The translations under genes were made by a program, and so were the position numbers. A stretch of DNA of 64,000 nucleotides, from positions 372,001-436,000 of the forward strand of contig NZ_JAAQQR010000003.1 of NCBI RefSeq assembly GCF_011742555.1, in the 5' to 3' direction. Below the pieces are notes generated by a model, which worked only from the letters and a program-made list of their open reading frames with translations, made no database searches and was not told the origin of the DNA. The DNA is from Luteibacter jiangsuensis (GTDB lineage: Bacteria; Pseudomonadota; Gammaproteobacteria; Xanthomonadales; Rhodanobacteraceae). Of this stretch, positions 59,646 through 64,000 are shown piece after piece. Numbering within the stretch: the first letter of the stretch is position 1; each line of letters begins with the position of its first letter.

Positions 59646-61949
59646 ATGGCTTCCAACGTTCCTGCACGCGGCGCAATGGCCGTTGCCATGGCCACCGTTC
59701 TGGCTGCGCCAGCAGCCGTTCGGGCGCATCCGAACCGCCTCGTCGTAGCGAGCGAAACGGCGGAGGCGCTCGATCCGGGCGAGATCCTGCGTAGCGCAGG
59801 TCCCGGCAGCATGGCGGTGCACGTGGAATCGCAGGCCACGCTCGATGCCGAGGGTGCCGGTTTCTTCAACGATGGCGGCGGCACGCGAGTCGAGCGCGCA
59901 TTCGGCGCGTTCGTCTCCGATGGGGGTGGGCTCACCCTCGCAGGTGGCCACGTGCGGGTGAGCGGGCCATGGGGCATTGGTGTGCAGGCCCAGGGCAAGG
60001 CCAGGGTGGACCTGTCGGGGTCGCTGGTCGAGGTACCGGGCGACGTGGGCATCGGCATCGTCGCGCGGCGTGAAAGCGAGTTCGCGTTCGATGGCCTTAC
60101 CCTTCGGGCCGACGGACGGCAGGGCGTGGCATTGTCCGTTTGGGGCGATTCGCGTGTCGTGGCGACAGGCAGCCAGGTGTTCGCGAACGGCAGCAGGGGC
60201 ATCGCACTCTCTATCGAAAGCGGTGAAGCGATCCTGCGCGGGAGCCTGCTGGAAGGCGCGACGGGGCACGCCGTTCGCACGCCCGAACGAGGCGAGGGCG
60301 TGGCAGTCGTTCGCATGGAGCACTCCCGTGTACGCGGTCGCATCGAAAGCGGCGCGCCCGGTCTCGCGGTGCATGCCGTGGGCGGCCGCATCGACGGCGA
60401 CATCGTGCGCGGCGGCACGGGGCGTCTCGACGTGAACCTCATGGAAGGCGCTTGGCATGGCCGCGGTAGCCGGTTGACCACGCTGTCGCTGGCGCGCGCG
60501 ACGTGGACGCTGACCGATAACAGCGAAGTCGACTCAGTGCGGCTCGAACGCGGCGGCCGGATCGACATCGGTGGCGGACATCCTGCCTTCCGCACACTGC
60601 GCGTGGGCGCCTGGCACGCGGAGGCGGGTGCCACGGGCGTTGTTCTCGGAACCCGTCTGGACGCGGGCGGCACACTGCGCCGGCAGGCCACGGGCCGCCT
60701 GCTCGTCGGCGGAGATGCCGTGGGGCGCACCGCCCTGCACGTGGCCCACGTCGGGGGACACGGCGCCGACACCGCCGGGCGCGACGGCGCCAACGGACCG
60801 GGTGACGGCATCAGTGTCGTGCAGGTCGCCGGCGCGGCGAGCGCCGAATCCTTCCGTCTCGCCGGAGACTACGTGGCCGTGGGGCCATGGCAGTACCGGC
60901 TCCGTGCGTTCGGCCCGGAAGCGAGCGATCCGGCGCAACGGCTGGTCGCGGGGAAAGGGGGGTACTGGGACTATCGGCTGCAAAGCGTGCGCACCGGCAA
61001 GAACGCACGCGCTTCACTGGTGCCGCAGGTACCCGCCTACCTCGTGCTCGGCCACGCGCTGTTCGGTTATGGCCGCACGGCCATCGACGCGTTGCGCCCG
61101 TCGGACGTATCTCCTTCGGACGCGCCGGCCCTTCGCGTCCACACGTTTGGCGGCAATGCCATGTATCGCGGTGCACCGCATACCGCCGACGGCATCGCAT
61201 ACCGACGCACCGATCGCGGGCTGCAAGTCACAGGCGACCTGCTCGTCCACCGCATCGGCGACACCATGCTGCGCACCGGCGCCTCGCTATCCGCAGGCAC
61301 GGCGCGCGCCACGCCGCGCGTCCTGGACAGCCGAAGCGACCTGCGCGTGACGGCGCGAGGCATCGCGTGGCACGCGGTGCTCAGCGGCGAAGGGGGATGG
61401 GAAATCGCCTCCTACTACGCCCACACCCGCTACCGCATCGACGTGCATACACCGTCACGCGGTCAGGTGTTGCCGCGCATGCGTGCGACGACCGACGAGG
61501 CGATGGTGTCCTCCGCCTTTCGCTGGCGTCCGACGGAACGCCTGCTCGTCGAACCGGGCGTCTCGCTCCTGTGGCAGCGCCTTGGCGCCGGCCGCGTGGA
61601 CGACCGCGACGGCATCGATGTGTCGATCGGCGCACCTCGCCGCGTCACCCTTCGCGGTGGCGCCAGGGCCTCGATGTCGTTCCGCCCCGAGGGGCGGATG
61701 CTCCGTACCTGGTCACCCTATGTCGACCTTCGCTACAGCGCGGCTCGCGACGCGGGCGCGCATGTACGCGCCGCCGGGGTGCCCCTTCCCGCCGCAAGGG
61801 CGGGTCGCCGAGTGGACCTCGCCGCGGGAGTCTCGTTCGAACTCGGCGAACGATGGATCGCCTACGCCAATGCCACGGCCAGCGTCGGGCACGGCCGCCA
61901 TGCGGAGGCGGGCCGGGGAGTGCGTCTCGGGGCGGCGTGGACATTCTAG
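59646..61949 (+). CDS. Autotransporter-like outer-membrane protein
   Basis: 767 residues with a signal peptide (about 1-27). The passenger (to about 480) is beta-helical in character: many short Gly/Val-rich repeats, e.g. GIGVQAQGKARVDLSG, GIALSIESGEAILRGSLLEG and GRIDGDIVRGGTGRL, similar to pertactin-type passengers. The C-terminal ~270 residues have alternating hydrophobic strands and end in LGAAWTF, with a terminal Phe as in Type V secretion barrels. AAGGAAA precedes the ATG. The passenger ends before the barrel without an obvious cleavage site; the ligand is unknown. Confidence 0.85.
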   Translation: MASNVPARGAMAVAMATVLAAPAAVRAHPNRLVVASETAEALDPGEILRSAGPGSMAVHVESQATLDAEGAGFFNDGGGTRVERAFGAFVSDGGGLTLAGGHVRVSGPWGIGVQAQGKARVDLSGSLVEVPGDVGIGIVARRESEFAFDGLTLRADGRQGVALSVWGDSRVVATGSQVFANGSRGIALSIESGEAILRGSLLEGATGHAVRTPERGEGVAVVRMEHSRVRGRIESGAPGLAVHAVGGRIDGDIVRGGTGRLDVNLMEGAWHGRGSRLTTLSLARATWTLTDNSEVDSVRLERGGRIDIGGGHPAFRTLRVGAWHAEAGATGVVLGTRLDAGGTLRRQATGRLLVGGDAVGRTALHVAHVGGHGADTAGRDGANGPGDGISVVQVAGAASAESFRLAGDYVAVGPWQYRLRAFGPEASDPAQRLVAGKGGYWDYRLQSVRTGKNARASLVPQVPAYLVLGHALFGYGRTAIDALRPSDVSPSDAPALRVHTFGGNAMYRGAPHTADGIAYRRTDRGLQVTGDLLVHRIGDTMLRTGASLSAGTARATPRVLDSRSDLRVTARGIAWHAVLSGEGGWEIASYYAHTRYRIDVHTPSRGQVLPRMRATTDEAMVSSAFRWRPTERLLVEPGVSLLWQRLGAGRVDDRDGIDVSIGAPRRVTLRGGARASMSFRPEGRMLRTWSPYVDLRYSAARDAGAHVRAAGVPLPAARAGRRVDLAAGVSFELGERWIAYANATASVGHGRHAEAGRGVRLGAAWTF

Positions 61950-61950
61950 G

Positions 61951-62016
61951 TGTCATGTAAAGCACGCTTGACACAGTCGCCGCGAAGTCGCAGCATGGTG
62001 TCAAGCGAGCTTGACA
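61951..62016. promoter_or_regulatory. Operators upstream of the membrane protein/HTH operon
   Basis: A perfect inverted repeat TGTCAAGC-GA-GCTTGACA lies at 61999-62016. A second imperfect site with TGTCA and GCTTGACA arms 23 bp end to end lies at 61951-61973, immediately after the autotransporter stop. Both precede an operon that encodes a small Cro/CI-type HTH protein, so autoregulation is likely. Confidence 0.65.
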
Positions 62017-62048
62017 TAGGCTCGCAGGGGACCGGACGGGGAAAGCCA

Positions 62049-62450
62049 ATGCGAGCCGTACACAAGCGTTACCTGCGCGAGTTCTTTCCGGCGATGTTCG
62101 CCTATGTCGTGCTGATCCTGCTGTCCGTGAGCTGGCTGAAGTCTCTGGAGGGCACGGCCCCGCGCACGGTCGTCACGCTCCTGCCCGTGCTGCCGATCGC
62201 CTTCGTCATCCGGGCGATGGTGCGGGTGATCCGCGACCAGGACGAGTTCGAGCGCCGTGTCGACCTGGAGGCCATCGCCATCGGCGGTGCGGTGGGCGGC
62301 TTCGGATTTTTCACCTACGGCATGTTGCTGAACGCCAAGGTGATCGCGCAGCCTTCGGCGGAATCCGTGGCGATCTGGGTGTTGCCAGTGCTCATGGGCA
62401 GCTTTGGCGTGGCCAAGTGCGCGCTCGGCTGGTACTACCGCTCGCGATGA
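62049..62450 (+). CDS. Small integral membrane protein
   Basis: 133 residues with four hydrophobic helices (FAYVVLILLSVSWL, VVTLLPVLPIAFVIRAM, AIAIGGAVGGFGFFTYGML, ESVAIWVLPVLMGSFGVAKC) and a charged cytoplasmic loop RVIRDQDEFERRVDLEA. The pair 'four-helix membrane protein plus ~65-residue HTH protein' is a common arrangement. GGGGAAA precedes the ATG; the stop overlaps the next start (ATGA). The function is unknown. Confidence 0.8.
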   Translation: MRAVHKRYLREFFPAMFAYVVLILLSVSWLKSLEGTAPRTVVTLLPVLPIAFVIRAMVRVIRDQDEFERRVDLEAIAIGGAVGGFGFFTYGMLLNAKVIAQPSAESVAIWVLPVLMGSFGVAKCALGWYYRSR

Positions 62451-62647
62451 ATAACCGCGTCCGCGAATTGCGCACGTTGTTGGGGTGGTCCCAGGCCGAC
62501 CTGGGCGACAAGCTCGACGTTTCCCGGCAGACCGTCAACGCGATCGAGACAGGGAAATACGATCCCAGCCTTCCGCTGGCCTTCAAGATAGCCAGGTTGT
62601 TCGAAATGCCCATCGAATCCATCTTCACTCCCGGGGAGCAGGCATGA
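62447..62647 (+). CDS. Small Cro/CI-type HTH regulator
   Basis: 66 residues consisting of one XRE HTH: RVRELRTLLGWSQADLGDKLDVSRQTVNAIETGKYDPSLPLAFKIARLF, followed by EMPIESIFTPGEQA, the same arrangement as YozG-like regulators. It overlaps the membrane-protein stop and the hydrolase start. The palindromes at 61951-62016 are its probable operators. Confidence 0.92.
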   Translation: MNNRVRELRTLLGWSQADLGDKLDVSRQTVNAIETGKYDPSLPLAFKIARLFEMPIESIFTPGEQA

Positions 62648-64000
62648 AACGAATGCCACGGATCGCCATGGTGGTCGTCATACTTGCCGCGGCTTTCGGC
62701 GTGCGGCAGTGGACACGACACGACGGTACCGACACGGCAACGGGCACCCAGCCCCTCGCCGCCACGAAACCCGCACCGCCGCGCGTCTGGAAACTGGGTT
62801 CGCTGGAACTGCGCCCGTGCGAACTCGCGCAACCGCATTCCGGCTTGTCGACCGCCGCGTGGTGCGCGCCTTTCGAGGTGCCGGAAGACCGCTCGCATCC
62901 CGAGGGACGGAAGATATCGCTTCGCCTGGCCGTGCTGCGCAGCAGTGCGCAGGTGCCCGCGCCCGACATAGTGACCTTCATCGCGGGAGGTCCCGGCCAG
63001 TCGGCGGCGGAAAGTTACACCGTGATCGCTCCCGCGCTGGCGCCGTTGCTCACACATCGCAACGTGCTGTTGCTCGACCAGCGCGGCACGGGCGAATCGA
63101 ATCCCCTGAGTTGCCGCGACGACGAACCGGGTGTGCCGGGCGGCGCGGAAGACGAGAGCGGCTTCGACGCGGCGGCGGTGCGGAAGGAAACCCTTGCCTG
63201 CCTCGACCGTCTTTCGAAAGAGGCCGACGTCCGCTTCTACACGACCACCGACGCGGTCGCCGATCTGGAAGACGTGCGTCGTGCGCTGGGTTCGCCACGC
63301 TTCGACATGCTGGGCGTGTCCTATGGCACGCGGGTGGCGCAGCAATACGCCATGCGCCACCCCGACGGACTGCGCACCCTGATCCTGGACGGGATTGCGC
63401 CGAACGGCCTGGTGCTCGGCGAGGACTTCGCGGTGAACCTCGACGCCGCGCTCAAGGCACAGTTCGCCCGCTGCCATGCCGACGAGGCCTGCCGCTCGCG
63501 CTTCAGCGACCCTTACCAGACGCTTTACCAGTTGAGGGATGCGCTGCGCGCCAACCCGCACAAGGTGAGTTTCCGCGACCCGCAGAACTACGCCTCGGTG
63601 CAGCGCGTGCTCAGCGAATATTCGCTGGCGACGGTGGTGCGCATGTTCGCCTATTCGCCCGAAACCGCCGCGCTTCTTCCCTTGTCCATCGATGCCGCCG
63701 CGCATGGCGACGTCGGCCCGCTTCTCGGGCAGGCCAAGCTTCTCACCGGCGACCTCGGCGACAGCATGGACGGCGGCATGCAGTATTCGGTGATCTGTTC
63801 CGAAGATGCCGACCTGCTGCGGTCGCGGCCGGAAGACAAGGACACCATCCTCGGCGACACCATGATCGAGGCGTTCCGCACCGCCTGTTCGGTGTGGCCG
63901 CACGGCACGCGGCCTGCGGACTTTCACCAGCCGCTCAAGAGCGACGTGCCTGCGTTGCTCATGTCCGGGGAGTTCGATCCCGTGACGCCGCCCCGCTACG
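62644..64000 (+). CDS. Secreted alpha/beta hydrolase (TAP-like), incomplete at the window end
   Basis: About 452 residues are seen and the frame is still open at the last base. The N-terminus has a hydrophobic anchor (MKRMPRIAMVVVILAAAFG). The hydrolase fold shows the oxyanion motif IAGGPGQSA, LLDQRGTGES, the nucleophile LGVSYGTRVAQQYA and a late GEFDPVTPP, which in SlpD/TAP-like proteases is the acid region; the catalytic His is expected beyond the window. It starts in an ATGA overlap with the HTH gene, so it belongs to the same operon. It is probably a periplasmic peptidase or esterase. Confidence 0.88.
   Translation, partial: MKRMPRIAMVVVILAAAFGVRQWTRHDGTDTATGTQPLAATKPAPPRVWKLGSLELRPCELAQPHSGLSTAAWCAPFEVPEDRSHPEGRKISLRLAVLRSSAQVPAPDIVTFIAGGPGQSAAESYTVIAPALAPLLTHRNVLLLDQRGTGESNPLSCRDDEPGVPGGAEDESGFDAAAVRKETLACLDRLSKEADVRFYTTTDAVADLEDVRRALGSPRFDMLGVSYGTRVAQQYAMRHPDGLRTLILDGIAPNGLVLGEDFAVNLDAALKAQFARCHADEACRSRFSDPYQTLYQLRDALRANPHKVSFRDPQNYASVQRVLSEYSLATVVRMFAYSPETAALLPLSIDAAAHGDVGPLLGQAKLLTGDLGDSMDGGMQYSVICSEDADLLRSRPEDKDTILGDTMIEAFRTACSVWPHGTRPADFHQPLKSDVPALLMSGEFDPVTPPRY

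Overview
The window is GC-rich (high GC at third codon positions, densely packed overlapping genes) and looks chromosomal. Gene content (Xanthomonad-type partial cobalamin operon behind a B12 riboswitch, Grx4-rhodanese fusion, LytS/LytTR pair, tandem M16 peptidases, GTGGGAGC-type REP doublets) suggests a gammaproteobacterium of the Xanthomonadales, most likely Rhodanobacteraceae (Luteibacter/Dyella-like). That placement is inference from gene families, not a computed result. There is no rRNA, CRISPR array, transposase or integrase; one tRNA gene (Arg-CCG) is present.

Layout. 1-3.5 kb: end of an M61 peptidase, tRNA-Arg, a LysR/tautomerase pair divergent from an aldo-keto reductase. 3.5-7.5 kb: a minus-strand run ohr-bufA1-doxX-hydrolase-bufA2-bufB-bufC, i.e. 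a bufferin (MNIO-modified copper/gold-binding RiPP) locus with two different precursors and one modifying enzyme pair. It is divergent from thioredoxin-response regulator-histidine kinase (7.7-10.3 kb) across a spacer with a perfect palindrome and repeated half-sites. 10.3-17.4 kb: HSL-type hydrolase, Rrf2 regulator with thioredoxin-reductase-like flavoprotein, PD40 protein, LytS/LytTR system, DUF1328 and CsbD stress proteins, PEP-mutase-family protein. 17.4-21 kb: trmL-ubiJ-ubiB-truC. 21-21.5 kb: two very small paralogous membrane peptides behind a sigma-54 promoter with upstream palindromes. 21.5-27.8 kb: two M16 peptidases around a lipoprotein. 27.8-32.8 kb: LysR/SDR/SDR, AKR, small Cys-ended protein, LysR. 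32.8-36.1 kb: mgtA with a leader of about 0.6 kb carrying three short ORFs. 36.2-37.3 kb: tandem duplicated Cys-rich secreted proteins. 37.3-40.3 kb: a split-borosin RiPP pair (alpha-N-methyltransferase and precursor) followed at 11 nt by a TPR-GGDEF protein. 40.4-52.7 kb: acyltransferase, cobalamin riboswitch, then a translationally coupled corrinoid uptake/salvage operon from a TonB receptor to cobS. 52.8-64 kb: TPR protein, Grx-rhodanese fusion, LpxH-like phosphoesterase, SGNH hydrolase, AlaA-like aminotransferase, rsgA, an autotransporter, and a small membrane protein/HTH/hydrolase operon with its own operators.

Most interesting points: the split-borosin pair coupled to a diguanylate cyclase, the dual-precursor bufferin locus, the sigma-54-controlled mini-peptides, and the threonine-phosphate decarboxylase gene of the B12 operon, which carries an in-frame 222-nt insert made of 30-nt tandem repeats plus a complete REP doublet. 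Five REP doublets are scattered through the window. Other intergenic gaps over about 200 nt are the 16431-16659 divergent spacer (no clear element seen) and 15789-16004 (a terminator only).
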